The notes: generated from the sequence alone by a model not told the origin. A stretch of 64,000 bases of DNA from Diabrotica undecimpunctata (GCF_040954645.1 NC_092811.1:119981343-120045342); one strand, 5' to 3'. Positions 46,661-58,167 are shown, counted from the first letter of the stretch. A program made the numbers and translations.

Positions 46661-47374
46661 AAAAGTTGTACATTTTACGAAATTAAGTGTATATAATTTA
46701 ATTTCTAATAGTTTCTCGTCTTGTCAGTGGGTAGTAATAAAAAACTTGGATACTGGAGGCAGGACTAACCGCCCGTTTTATTTTAGCGGTACTAGTAATT
46801 CAATTCGTTCGTGTAAACAAGTTTACTTACTAATTGAAATTTAAGATCCTCCTTTTTATTTTGCGATTTGTCATAAAGTATAAGAAATGCCCATCTTTAT
46901 GATTCATCATTCATTTATTGGGTATAAGTGTTTTGGAAGGTTTGGCCCGTATATTTCTACTTTTTGTAACAGTTTAATTACAATAAAGTGATAAAGTCAC
47001 ACCTTACTTTTTACTTCTATATTACTTGTAATTTTTACAGTTTTAATTTCTGAAATATAATAAATGTAGGGGAGAGTCGGACAAAACCGGGTACAAGTTA
47101 AAAAAATTGTCGTATTTGAAATAATTTTGGGAATCATGTTGTGTTTGTAGTAACTTGAAAAAATCTTCTTTAGTTTCATTTGGCATTTTGATATTTCAAA
47201 AAAATATTTTTTTACTATATCTAGGAATAAAATTTTAAAAAGTTAAAGTACCAGGTTTTCTCAAACCGATTTGCTAAAACCTGGTACATAACTAAAAAAT
47301 AGGGGGCTCTATTGCTTTCAACTAAATTTAGGGCCTCATGTGACTACATTTTACAATTTGAACGCTTTATCCAA
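46661..47374. other. No recognisable gene
   Basis: AT-rich; no motif recognised. Confidence 0.45.
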
Positions 47375-47967
47375 CCAATACCATAGAAGGGTTGCAAAAC
47401 TTAATGAACAAAATAACGGAAACAAGTAGAACATATGGACTGGATATAAACACCAGCAAAACCAAGCTAATGATCATCAGCAAGGAAAACATAACTGAAG
47501 TAAATCTGTATGTGAACTAAATGAGAATTGAACGTGTCTCACACTACAACTACTTGGCAACTATAATCAATAAGTCATGGGATAATACCCAAGCGATTAA
47601 ATGTCGCATCGGAAAGGAAGAAAGTTCATTCTTGACTATGAGCTCTGTATTCAAGAGCCATGACCTTACCCTATAAACAAAAATAAGGCTCCTTAAATGT
47701 TACGCGTACTCAGTGCTTCTGTACGGAGTAGAAACGTGAACATTGAAGGCGAAAACTCTATCAAAACTTCAGCTTGTGACCTATGGTTATACAGAAGGAT
47801 CATGAAGATACCGTGGACAAAGTCACCAATGAAGAAGTACTACGGAGGATGAACACAACTGCGAATTTGGTCAACATCGTAAAGGGCCGTAAGCTGCAGG
47901 ACTTCTTCTTCTTCTTAAATTGCCTATCCGTTCCGTATGTTGGCGATCATGCAGGACTTGGGACATA
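47375..47967 (+). pseudogene. RTE-like LINE, left of the mariner
   Basis: Reads NTIEGLQNLMNKITETSRTYGLDINTSKTKLM in parts, YNYLATIINKSWD, LLKCYAYSVLLYGVET then TGA for Trp, TLKAKTL, and KVTNEEVLRRM, ending GRKLQ. It is related to the copy at 29450-30670 and carries the same Trp-to-TGA change. Several other stops and shifts are present. Confidence 0.8.
47905..47949 (-). mobile_element. 45-bp LINE 3'-tail insertion
   Basis: TGCAGGACTT occurs at 47895-47904 and 47950-47959. The 45 bp between, on the minus strand, read MIANIRNG-like codons followed by a stop and a GAA run, matching the 3' end of the surrounding LINE family (compare MIANVRNG at about 49400). It is therefore an extremely 5'-truncated retrotransposed copy with a 10-bp TSD. 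Confidence 0.75.
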
Positions 47968-49215
47968 CGAGGCATGTTTTTTATGTAAGTACAGACGCCA
48001 TTACAGTCTGATTCTCCATTGTATACTTGTTTACTCCAGTGTTTAAGATGCCTCCAACAATCGTGAGTCACGCTGATTGTGAAGTACGGGCTGTTATACG
48101 ATTTCTTAGTGCTAAAGACGTAAAACCGATTGATATTCATCGTGAGATCGTTGAAGTTTACGGACAAAACATTATGAGTGATGGAATGGTAAGGAAATGG
48201 GTGAGAGCATTTAAAGATGGCCACACAAATATGCATGATGAAGAACGGAGTGGGCGTCCTTCGGTCGTTAATGAAAATTTGGTGCAGAAATTGGACGAAA
48301 AGGTGAGAGAAAACAGACGCTTTACAATTCCATCATTGTCCGACTGTTTTCCTCGGTATTCTCGTAGTGTTTTGTATCTCATTGTTATCGAGAACTTGAA
48401 TTACCGGAAATTGTGTTCACGTTGGGTTCCAAAAATGTTGACGGATTTGCACAAAGCCCAACGTTTAGGCAGTGCATTGCTTTCCTTGAGCGGTACCACA
48501 GTGAAGGTGAAGATTTTTTAGACTAAATTGTTACTGGTGACGAAACGTGGGTGGCCTACGTCACACCAGAATCGAAACAACAATCCATGGAATGGCGACA
48601 TTCATCATCACCCAAAAAAATGAAGTTTAAGCAAACAATTTCTGCCCGGAAAATCATGTGCACAGTTTTTTGGGACAGAAAAGGAGTATTGCTAGTGGAG
48701 TTTCTGCCTCCTAATGAGACAATCAATGCAGCGTCTTATTGTGAAACATTGAAAAATCTGCGTCGTGCAATCCAGAACAAAAGACGTGGCAAGTTGAGTA
48801 AGGGTATCGTTTTACTGCATGACAATGCCCGTCTACATGTGGCTAATCAGACCAAAGATCTCATCAAATCATTTAAATGGGAAACTCTAGATCATCCTCC
48901 ATACAACCCAGATCTGGCGTCCAGCGACTATAATTTGTTCCAGCACTTGAAAGAACACCTGGGCGGTCAGCGTCTTCAAGACGACAACGAAGTCAAAACA
49001 TTTGTGATGCAGTGGTTAACAAGTCAGGCGGCAGAATTTTATCAGGAGGGTATTCTAAAACTGGTGCCACGTTATGACAAGTGCCTCAATATTCACGGAA
49101 ATTATGTAGAAAAGTAGATTAAGGTACAGGCTTTCATGTAAAAATAAAATTATTGCCATATCTTTGCACGTCTTTTTTAATTCCAAAACGGTACTTACTT
49201 AAAAAACACGCCTCG
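47968..49215 (+). mobile_element. mariner transposon
   Basis: TIRs of about 27 bp (CGAGGCATGTTTTTTATG left, inverted CGAGGCGTGTTTTTTAAG right, few mismatches) flanked by TA at 47966-47967 and 49216-49217. The element is 1248 bp, near the 1.3 kb usual for mariner. It is inserted in a LINE. Confidence 0.93.
48048..49117 (+). pseudogene. mariner transposase, frameshifted
   Basis: Starts MPPTIVSHADCEVRAVIRFL. A helix-turn-helix region contains WVRAFKDGHTNMHDEERSGRPS, typical of mariner. Catalytic blocks are VTGDETWV (first Asp), LLHDNARLH (second Asp) and YNPDLASSDYNLF (third Asp), fitting the D,D34D pattern. A frameshift near 48480 and a TAA at about 48532 lie just before the first catalytic block, so the copy is inactive. 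Length without breaks would be about 356 residues, close to the family's 345. Confidence 0.93.
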
Positions 49216-49440
49216 TATAATAAGAAATCAAGACAGATATGATCTACTCCAATGCATTTTGCAAGGTAAAGTTAAAGGGAAAATGGCCCCAGGGCAAAGA
49301 AGAATATCATGGCTTGCTAACCTAAGAGCATGGTATAGAAAGACCCCAACACAGCTATTCCGTATAGCAACCAACAAAGTCATCATAGCCAGAATGATCG
49401 CCAACGTTCGGAACGGACAGGTAACCTAAAAAGAAGAAAT
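49216..49440 (+). pseudogene. RTE-like LINE, right of the mariner
   Basis: Continues the interrupted LINE: RNQDRYDLLQCILQGKVKGK, QRRISWLANLRAWYRKTP, IIARMIANVRNGQVT then stop and an AAGAAGAAA tail. Confidence 0.82.
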
Positions 49441-50440
49441 CCAACCTCTTTTCGATTTATAGTTTGAAAATAAATCGTTGCAATAGATGTAAGCCTCTTC
49501 CAAATCATCCTCTTTTGAACTATCTGAATCTACTTTTTACTTCTTTAGAAACTGCTTTACATTTTAAACTCTCAAACCATTAACTCAATAGATTAAAGAC
49601 TTCTGCCAGAGAATAGAAAGTAACTTTTTAAAAATGTCGGTTTGTTTAATTATTATTTCCGTCGACCATCCATTTATGATTAATTTTATCGCCCTCAAAA
49701 TCATTGATTAATGACCCCTATTAATGAATGATTTTCTATTAATGAACGATTTCATTATAGGCAACACAACATACATTGCTTGCATAAATCGATTAAACGC
49801 TCTGTGATTGGCAGTGACCTGTGGTGTAGGCAACCAAACATATACCTATTTATATTCCCACTAAAAAATTTAAAATGAAGTAGCCGCTGTTAGTACTATC
49901 TGTCATTGTATGTCATTATTTACTTTATTGTTTAAATTCTGTGTATTTGAAAAATCAAAAGATGGATATTGACGAAGAATTTAATTTAACTCCACCAGAA
50001 GTTTTGGTCGACGGAAAAGTTTTGTAACCAACTCGTGAATTAAAATGGCGATTAACAATGTCGAACAAATATCTCAATTGTTAATAGCCCTTATTAACAC
50101 ACTTGTTGGTTAAATAACTTAATAATGTAGTTGTAGTTGTTAATGTAGTTTTTATAAAATGGACTTTATAAGCTTTGCCACATATCGACGAACGAACGTC
50201 GGCATTTATAACAACGCCATCTACTGTTTATTTTGAGAACTTTTTTTCTCCAAGTTCTCATATTTGAATATTTTTGAATGTTTACTGTTATATAGTAACT
50301 CTGGTGTAAAACTTATTAAAAACCTATTTATTTAGGCAGCTTGTTCTAATTTACTACTAAATATTCAAATACTTCCCCTAATTTAATTTAACTTGTTGAA
50401 CATCTCTTTACATCTTCTTAAATGTTTGTTTTTGTTTCAG
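49441..50440 (+). other. Probable MCU intron, no recognised exon
   Basis: Ends in a pyrimidine tract and CAG acceptor at 50440. A 23-codon frame at 49962-50027 (MDIDEEFNLTPPEVL) looks protein-like but stops early and I cannot identify it. TTAAT/ATTAA-rich inverted bits near 49680-49745 may be a MITE end. Confidence 0.5.
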
Positions 50441-50744
50441 ACGTGACCGTGGAATACCACAAAGGACTGCCTCAAATTACAGTGCCGTTGCCGAGTCGAA
50501 AAGAAAGATGTAAATTCACATTAAAACCGATATCGAATACCGTGGGGGACTTTCTCGAAATGTTAAAGCGCGAAGATAAGGGAATCGACAGGGTGGTGTG
50601 CAAAAGCCGCGACGGTACTCGAATAGCGTCTTCCAATACGATAGAGACTTTATTAGACGACGATTTTAAGTTAGTTGTAAATGATTCTTGTTATAATGTT
50701 ATATCGCCGAAACACGAAAGGGTGACGGGAGAGGAAATTCAAAG
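50441..50744 (+). CDS. MCU: Mitochondrial calcium uniporter pore subunit, internal exon
   Basis: The translation (VTVEYHKGLPQITVPLPSR, ERCKFTLKPISNTVGDFL, EDKGIDRVVCKSRDGTRIASS, LLDDDFKLVVND, then ERVTGEE) closely follows the N-terminal domain of animal MCU. MCU forms the Ca2+-selective pore of the inner mitochondrial membrane; this matrix domain regulates it. The exon is bounded by TTTGTTTCAG and AAAG-GTGAGT and has no stop or shift. It starts with two bases of a codon (probably GAC) and ends after AG of a codon. Exons for the coiled coils, two membrane helices and DIME pore motif are not found downstream in the window. Confidence 0.92.
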
Positions 50745-51488
50745 GTGAGTTTTGTTCATATTATTATACTGTGGTATTTAGTGGATTATACATACTTTGA
50801 AAATGTGTGGAATTCTACAGGGTGATTAATAACTACGTGGTATAGCAAACATACAATTTTTTAAATGGGACACCCTATATATTTTTCATATTTATATTCC
50901 CCTCATAATTTTAACAAGTTATGACCATTTTATTTTGAAATCACTATGAAATCAACACCATGTATATAAAGAAGTAATGCATAAACATTTATTTTATATA
51001 ATAAGGTAAATAATATATTGTAGTTTTTAAATTAAGTTTAGTTGAAATCATTGGCTAAAATTTGTATACAGGGTGAACCACAAAACGAAATTACGATTTT
51101 CTCAATTTTTTAGATAGATCGACCTGTATTTTATTTTTTAGAAATATTGTATTTATGGTACTTTCATTTTTATCACTTTGACTCCTATGTGTATCATACA
51201 TAATACACAACAGGTATTCTCCCTGAGCCTATGTGTATGAATTTGATACACGAGATTAGAACACATTCAAACGACGGTGTATGTGGTCCGAACGCAGTTG
51301 TAGTGTATTTATACGTGTATTATCATTCCTTTAGACTGTGGTATCCAATGTCCAATGTTAGTTCGGTAATCCTAGCATACTAAAATCGGCAACAGTGCAG
51401 ACACGAAATTGTCGAGTGGCTGGAGTGGCATACCAATACCACAATACCAGTTACAGTTACTGTTAGACCTTCATTGTTGTCGGGTTTA
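50745..51488 (+). other. Start of MCU intron with MITE-like repeat
   Basis: Begins with the GTGAGT donor. The stretch at about 50918-51115 recurs inverted at 61545-61745, with ACAGGGTGAACCA / TTCACCCTGTAT at one end. Confidence 0.65.
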
Positions 51489-51496
51489 TTTATGTG

Positions 51497-54392
51497 TAGA
51501 CTTCGGCAAATATGCATATTGCATATTTTGCATATTTTGCATATTTTATGCAAATATTTCATATTTTGGCATATTTGTATAAAAGTTTGCATAAAGTGCA
51601 TAAAAGTTCAGATTTTTATACTGTATTTGAAAATTTTTAAACATACCAATTTATTTCAATTCTTGTATAAAATTTTGTAGTCATTATAATCAAGAAATGA
51701 TCTAAGTACGTAATCTCTACAGGTACAAAACATTTACAATTTCAAAAAAGATCAATTTAAGTAGCCCTCAACATTCTTAGAAAGTCTCGGTCACTGAGGC
51801 ATTCAGTTATTGGATAATCGCTAAGGGTTTGCTCATTTGCATTTTATGATCTAATCCCCAAATCTATCTACAATTTATTGTATCTTAACAGCAGGTAAAC
51901 GGCTAATAGTTTTGTTCCTAATTTAGGGATTTTCCAAAATCTCCCAGTTTATTGAATTAGGTACCTAAACATTTCTAATTTGATGCTCAGATTTGTAAAT
52001 CATTTTTGTTTTGATATTCAAAGCGTAAACACTCGTTGTGCGTAACAAAAAGGAAGATTGTGATTTTATAATGCCTAAAACAACCAGTGCTTCAACTTGG
52101 ATTAAACCTTATAAAGAGCTGTCTATGGATATGGGAAAAATCTACTGTTCAGTCTGTGGCAAAATTGTAAGTATCTAATATTTTCTATTAAATATCTAAT
52201 ATTTCATACATACAGGGTGTTTCCAAATGATACTTACAACGTTTGACTGTAGATACTTCTCGAAAAATTGAACAAAACGATATAGTTAATGAGGGGTCAA
52301 ACTTATTTACTTTTCGAGATACAGGGTGTTAAAATTAAAAAAAATTAAATTCTTTTAGTTAATAACAACAATAACTTTAAAACCAATAAACGTATTTACT
52401 TGAAATTTAGTACTCGTAGGTTGTTTTTAAATGAAAAATAGCTTCCTTTAGTGAGAAAAAATTGTCCATGGTACAATACAATGGTGTGTATTTAGAAAAA
52501 ATTTTCACCTTTACTTTTCAGCTTTACTTTACAGCTATTCTAAAACACAATTATTTTTATTGTAATTGAATTAACAAAAAAAAACTTTTGTTGAATTTTA
52601 AAATAAGTTATATGATGTACTAATGGTTAGTAACAAAAACTAATTTGTGGATTAATACTGCATTTAAAACACTTAGCGAGTGTTTTTTTTCCAAACCAGT
52701 TATTTGATTAACCAAAAACACCTTGTATATTTTTATATTTTAAAGGTTGGGTTAAAATAAAGGTTTTTATTTTTATTTATAGATAGCATGTGAGAAGAAA
52801 TTTCAGATAGACCAACTTGTGAGAACTGCTTCACACATTGCAAAAAAAGGAAAAATAGGAGGAAAACATCAAACTTCAATGGCTAAATGTTTCCAATCTA
52901 CTTCAAAAAAATTAGATGAGCAAGAAACTTTTAATGAAGACTTGTGTCGCGCATTAGTGTCTGCAAACATACCGCTTTCAAAATTAGCAAATGTAAATTT
53001 TAGTTCGTTTCTAAAAAAATATTGCAAACTTAATGTTCCAAGTGATCGGTCTCTAAGAAGAAATAATGTGAACGGGCTATACTCGTCGGTGTTAATTAAT
53101 ATTAAGGAAGAAATTGCAGATAATTATTTTTACATATCTGTAGACGAAACCACTGATTCCTCAGGAAAGTATATTGCTCATTTATTGATTGGTGTTCTTA
53201 AAGAAGATACCTTACCAAAATCTCATCTTATTTCATGCCAGCAACTTGAGAAAACAAATGCTTTAACAATTTCGCGTTTTATCCAAGAAACATTAGCCAC
53301 TTTTTTTCTTCCGACAACTATTCCTTCTAATAAATTACTGCTTATTTTATCGGATGCTGCTCCTTATATGGTGAAAGCAGGACAAAATTTAAAAATATTT
53401 TTCCCAGATTTAATACATGTTACTTGTGTAGCGCATGCATTAAACAGAGTTGCAGAGGAAATACGAAAAAAGTTTCCTCTTGTAAATACCATGATATCCA
53501 GTGTCAAAAAAGTATTTCTTAAATCTCCTATAAGAATTCAACTTTATAAAGAAATGCTACCTAACATTCCTCTTCCACCACAACCTATTTTAACGCGATG
53601 GGGAACATGGTTAGAAGCAGCTAATTTTTATGCAGATCATTTTGTTAAAATAAAGAACATAATTGATACGTTAACAGATGAAAGTTCCCAATCTCTTTTG
53701 GATTCTAAACAAACTTTTCAGAGTAACTTGCTTCAACAAGAACTTTCATTTATAAAATCAAATTTTAGTTTTGTTCAAAAAACAATTACTCAGTTAGAAT
53801 CACCAAAACTGTCATTGTTCGAAAGTACAGCATTAATAAAAGAATTTGCGTCATGTTGTCGGAACGTTAGAGGTAATATTGGAAAAGATATTTTAAAAAA
53901 ATTTGAAGCTACTATGGAAAAAAATAAAGGTTACCATATTCTTTCTGAAGTAGTCAGTGTTCTAGCTGGAAATATTTCGGAAACAATTAATTTAGAACCA
54001 AATGTTTTGGTTAGTTTGAAAAATGCTCCCGTTACATCAGTTGATGTTGAACGAAGTTTTTCCATATATAAATATATGTACTCAGACAGAAGCCACAAGT
54101 TTTTGTTAGAAAATTTTGAACACCACTTGGTCATTTATTGTTACCATAATTCTAAATAAGTTTATTCATACTTAAAAATGATGTAGTTACTTAAAATAAA
54201 TGTAAATCTTAATGAATAGTAGGAAATATTTAGTTATGTACACTTTTTTTTTAAATAAAATTGTTACTATTTTACGCTTTTTTTATTTATTTGTATGCAT
54301 ATTTTGTAAAATATTTGCATATTTTCGGGTAAACACGTGCATATTTATGCGCATATTTTCTACATTTTTATTTGCATATTTGCCGAAGTCTA
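51497..54392 (+). mobile_element. hAT transposon with 8-bp TSD
   Basis: Ends are inverted repeats TAGACTTCGGCAAATA and TATTTGCCGAAGTCTA (with slight differences further in). TTTATGTG at 51489-51496 and 54393-54400 is an 8-bp TSD, the hAT hallmark. Both subterminal regions are dense in GCATATTTT motifs. It is inserted 2 bp before the ATG of a piggyBac gene. Confidence 0.95.
52080..54159 (+). pseudogene. hAT transposase, two exons, frameshift at the start
   Basis: Exon 1 ends KIYCSVCGKI at 52166 (half of a BED-type zinc finger). A GT-AG intron (52167-52782) follows, then exon 2 from 52783 reads IACEKKFQID.LVRTASHIAKKGK and stays open for 446 codons to 54159. Blocks: FYISVDETTDSSGKY (first catalytic Asp), LILSDAAPYMVKAGQNL (second), CVAHALNRVAE, and a C-terminal dimerisation part APVTSVDVERSFS. 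The ATG at 52072 is one base out of frame with the finger, so a single-base loss probably killed the start unless translation begins at an inner Met. Otherwise it is well preserved; resembles CGGBP1-like hAT proteins. Confidence 0.88.
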
Positions 54393-54675
54393 TTTATGTG
54401 CAATGTCTAAAAATAACAAGAGATACCTTCCTTTACACGAACTCGAGCATCTGGCTGAAAATTTTAGCGAAGTAAGTCATTGTGAATTTGATGATTCAGA
54501 TGCCGATCCATTATACACTGATATTTCTAACAGTGAATACTCACAAACAAATCGGCAGAAAGTGGAAACACTTAAGGTAAGTTTATAGTTACGTATAAAT
54601 TTCAAATGTATCTAATTTTAGGATGATAATGTTACAAGTCAACCTAGACTGCAAGATGAACAGTTGAATTTGAAA

Positions 54676-55636
54676 TAGAGGTGTGCTTATTAGTTCTTTT
54701 AGACGAACTAGTTCAAGCGAACTATTTCACAAAAATGAACTAGTTCAGTGAACTAGTTCGCGAAAGAACTATTTGTAGGACCGAAATCGAAATCCAACCC
54801 TAACATAATTGGTTGCCAGATGTCTCGTCTTATCATCACACAAGCTCGGCGCCGGCCGCGCGTTTTCTTCGGTTTTCAGTCAGTCTTTCACTCTTTCACT
54901 ACCGTACAAGTAGTTCGCGTTCGGAACCATTTCTTTCGATCGTATGTTTAGGTTTAAATGTTTTAAATTTATTTCTTAAATGTTTTGCAAATAACATTTT
55001 TTTTATTTGCAAAAAATTATTAAGATTTGTTTTTTATTAACCGTTTTAAATATAAATATGGTTCACGTATGATTTATTTTTATATTTACGTATACTCATA
55101 GGTATCTATATTAGGTTATTTCTAAAAGAACCTTACAAAAAAATCAGTGAATTTTTTAGGAACATTAAATAACACATTTTCATTCTCACTTTTACATAAA
55201 ATTATATTTTATGTAGATGCATCAATCATTTTAACCACAACTTAAAATTGTTATTTCAAAATTACAATACGAGAAACAGTACAGCATGTCAACGTTCAAG
55301 CCAGTGCATGGGCATGGCATAAGATCCGAACCATTATGATATTAAGATAAAACTGTTTATGTTATTGTCACGTTCATAAGAATTATGATCTGTTATCTGA
55401 GACTAATCGGCACTTCTTTTTTTAAACTAGTCAGTCGGTCAGTCCATCCCATTCACAAAATAATAAATATATGATCTCATTCATTCATTATTTTCTTCTT
55501 TAAAAGTTGAGACACAATTTATAATGCAAATCGTTCGCAGTGAACTAGTTCTATGAAAATTAATGAACTAGTTCAATTAGTTCAGTTTAAAGAATCGTTC
55601 ATTTGAACTATTTCGATGGTGAACTACACATCTCTA
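54676..55636. mobile_element. 961-bp non-autonomous hAT-like element
   Basis: ATTTGAAA at 54668-54675 and 55637-55644 is an 8-bp TSD. Ends TAGAGGTGTGC and inverted ACACATCTCTA form short TIRs. Subterminal DNA at both ends is packed with GAACTAGTTC-type palindromes. No coding capacity. It lies inside the piggyBac coding region. Confidence 0.9.
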
Positions 55637-56862
55637 ATTTGAAAATAAGCGAAAGTGGATCTGAAATTGAATATCTAAATAATATAGATATGGTAAATCC
55701 TCTTACAGGGAATTTACATGTAAATGTTATATGGAACAATGTTGATGGAAATTTGAATACATTCGACGTTATAATATATGAAAATACTTCTTTTGGTACA
55801 GTTGTAGAAAGTTGGGAAAATGATACACCTATAACATTTTATAGACTGCTCCTAACAGACGAGATACTCGATATTTTAGTGCAGGAAACAAATCGATATG
55901 CCGAACAAAAAATTATTGATGCTATAAATCGTGAAAACGTTAAGACAAATTCATATCTCACTAACTGGAATGATACTAACAGAGAAGAAATATTAAAATT
56001 TTTGGAAATTTTGATATGGATGGATTTGAATACAAAACCACGACTAAGATATTACTATTACTAATTGTATCCATCATTGCTCAATATACAAGACGACAAA
56101 CATGTCGAGGTGTAGATTTGAGGCTCTTCTTGCTTGCTTCCATTTTTCAGATAATGAAGTCCTGAAGGAAGCAGATTGTTCAAAGTTGAACCATTGTTGC
56201 AGGCGTTCAATAGAATTTGTCAATCTGCTTTGGTACCAGGCAAATACGTTTGCATTGATGAATCGATGATTCCCTTTAGAGGACGTTTGTCATTTTTACA
56301 GTACATACCTGGCAAACGTAATAAATATGGCGTAAAAGTTTTCAAACTCTGCGGAAAAGGCGGCAACACATATCACGCAAAAATTTATGGTGGAAAGCAA
56401 AAAGGACCATCTCTAGTGGTCATGGAATTAATGCAACACTCAGGAAGAACTTTGGTTACGGACATTTTTACACTAGGTCAGTTTGGCACACGAACTAAAT
56501 GATAACAATATTCATCTAATTGGAACACTTCGTAAAAATAGGAAATACATTCCTAAGTCGGTGTTTGAAGCAAAGCTAAATAAAGGAGATATGATGGCGC
56601 TACAGAGCAACACAAAAGTTATTGTAGGAAAATGGATCGACAAAAGAGAGGTAACAATTTGACTACAAAATCTTGTCCAGAAATGGTCGACGTTCATGCA
56701 AAATCAGAAATAAAAAGAAAACCATCTACAATAATAAAATATAATTCTGCTAAATCTTACATTGACGTCTCTGATCAAAAAGCTTCCTACAATAATCCCA
56801 TCAGACGTTCTATAAAATGGTATCGGAAAGTGGGAATAGAGTTATTGACAAATACAGCCGTA

Positions 56863-56908
56863 GCACAGTATATTGCTTAAAAAGATTCTTTTTAAGCAAT
56901 ATACTGTG
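56863..56908. repeat. 46-bp near-perfect palindrome inserted in piggyBac
   Basis: GCACAGTATATTGCTTAAAAA ... mirrors to TTTTTAAGCAATATACTGTG around one central base. GCCGTA precedes (56857-56862) and follows it (56909-56914). Removing the palindrome and one GCCGTA restores the frame TAV-MNALILYN. Confidence 0.85.
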
Positions 56909-57278
56909 GCCGTAATGAATGCTTTAATTCTGTACAACAAAGCTTTGAACAAAAAAATTGATGTAACACAATTTCGCGAAAAATTAGTGACTGCCATTTG
57001 CAAAGACAATAATGTTACAAAACCTCAACAAACACACCATAGGCTGGAAGAATACGACAAAAGAGGACAATATGTCATATGTTACAGCACACTGACAAAA
57101 TTCTTTGGTCGCGCACATGCATCTAAGAATTCCAAACAGTGCAACACTAGGTGTACTGGACTGAATGTAGAGAACAAAAATTTATTTGTAACATTTGTTT
57201 TTTTAAAACAAATAATGTATATTTACAATAATTTGTTTAGATGTTTGCTTATGTTCTTTCTTAATAAAGTTTAATAAC

Positions 57279-57508
57279 TAATATGTATCAATTTCAATAC
57301 ATATAGGCTATGGGTAATGACATTATGAAAAGTCATCTAGGTGAACTGCGTGTATCAAAAATAAACACACCCTACAAAGCCCTTTTTAAACAAAAAAATG
57401 TCCTTATATGAATTAACACATACATATAGAGCATTTTATTAAAGAACATGCAAAAAAGTGGCCAGAATGTGACAATTTATGCGGATTTGCAATTTTTGCA
57501 AGTAGAAA
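57279..57508. other. piggyBac 3' flank, no gene
   Basis: AT-rich; a piggyBac TIR was not identified. Confidence 0.4.
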
Positions 57509-57562
57509 TAAGTATTGAGCATTGAGTGATAATATAACAAAATTATTTTTATTCAGTAAGTA

Positions 57563-57758
57563 TCCATCCAATGGCACTACAGCCCAAATCGGGCCTTGGC
57601 CTCCTTCAACAAGCTTCTCCAATCATTTCGATTTACCGCTGTTCTTTTCCATGAACGCGTTTCCAGGCAGTTCCTGGCATCCTCATCGACTTCGTCTTCC
57701 CATCTCTTTTTAGGTCTTCTAACAGGTCTTTTTCCCTACATTCTTGCATTTAGTAATT
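57563..57758 (-). pseudogene. LINE 3' fragment with 17-bp TSD
   Basis: TTTTTATTCAGTAAGTA occurs at 57546-57562 and 57759-57775. Between them the minus strand reads GKRPVRRPKKRWEDEVDEDA, then WKRTAVNRNDWRSLLKEAKARFGL, a LINE C-terminus (GRPR.RWEDDV type). It splits the TIR of the mariner-like element. Confidence 0.9.
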
Positions 57759-58034
57759 TTTTTATTCAGTAAGTAACTAACAAAAAATAGAAACCATAAT
57801 AATATTTAATGAATGTAACAATTAATGTGATATTAAGGAAATAAGTAAATGTTTAAAATATCCACCTTCAACGTCTATACAAGTTTGCAACCGATATTCA
57901 AATGACCGAGCCACATTTCTAACATTAGTAAGTAAATTTTATTAAAAGCTTCTCTTTAGTAGAGAGTATGTAGTCTCTTCTCTTCATGTAGTCCCACATG
58001 AAATTAAATTAAATTAATTAATTCAAATTAAATT

Positions 58035-58096
58035 AAAAATTATCTAAAAAGATAATTTTAGCTTGACAAGCTCATGTTATACTTTAATTAAATTTT
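58035..58096 (-). pseudogene. trnD: NUMT copy of mitochondrial tRNA-Asp
   Basis: AAAAATTTAATTAAAGTATAAC start, anticodon region CTTGTCAAG (GTC) and a terminal ATAATTTTT pairing with the start. Confidence 0.75.
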
Positions 58097-58097
58097 T

Positions 58098-58167
58098 CAT
58101 TAGAGATAGTTGTTATTTTATCGTCTTATGGTTTAAAATTCCATTGCTTACTTTCAGCCATCTAATG
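58098..58167 (-). pseudogene. trnK: NUMT copy of mitochondrial tRNA-Lys
   Basis: CATTAGATGGCTGAAAG start and TCTAATG end form the acceptor stem. The anticodon loop reads ATTTTAA (TTT). Confidence 0.75.

Larger units (their letters stand above)
54403..57278 (+). pseudogene. piggyBac-like transposase, multiply interrupted
   Basis: Starts MSKNNKRYLPLHELEH with an acidic N-terminus. A 45-bp GT-AG intron (54577-54621) is followed by DDNVTSQPRLQDEQ, then the non-autonomous hAT, then ISESGSEIEYLNNID. Later blocks are SLLNIQDDK-like sequence, RFEALLACFHFSDNE, YVCIDESMIPFRGRLSF (catalytic Asp), LVTD.FYT-like, IGTLRKNRKYIP, YIDVSDQKASY (catalytic Asp) and WYRKVGIELLTNTAV. After the 46-bp palindrome it continues VMNALILYN and a Cys-containing tail. 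Several frameshifts (about 56060, 56160, 56475) also exist. Confidence 0.88.

Noticed and set aside
49962..50027. Short protein-like frame MDIDEEFNLTPPEVL
   Set aside because: Stops after 22 codons, with no splice site or known family recognised; could be a first exon but unsupported.
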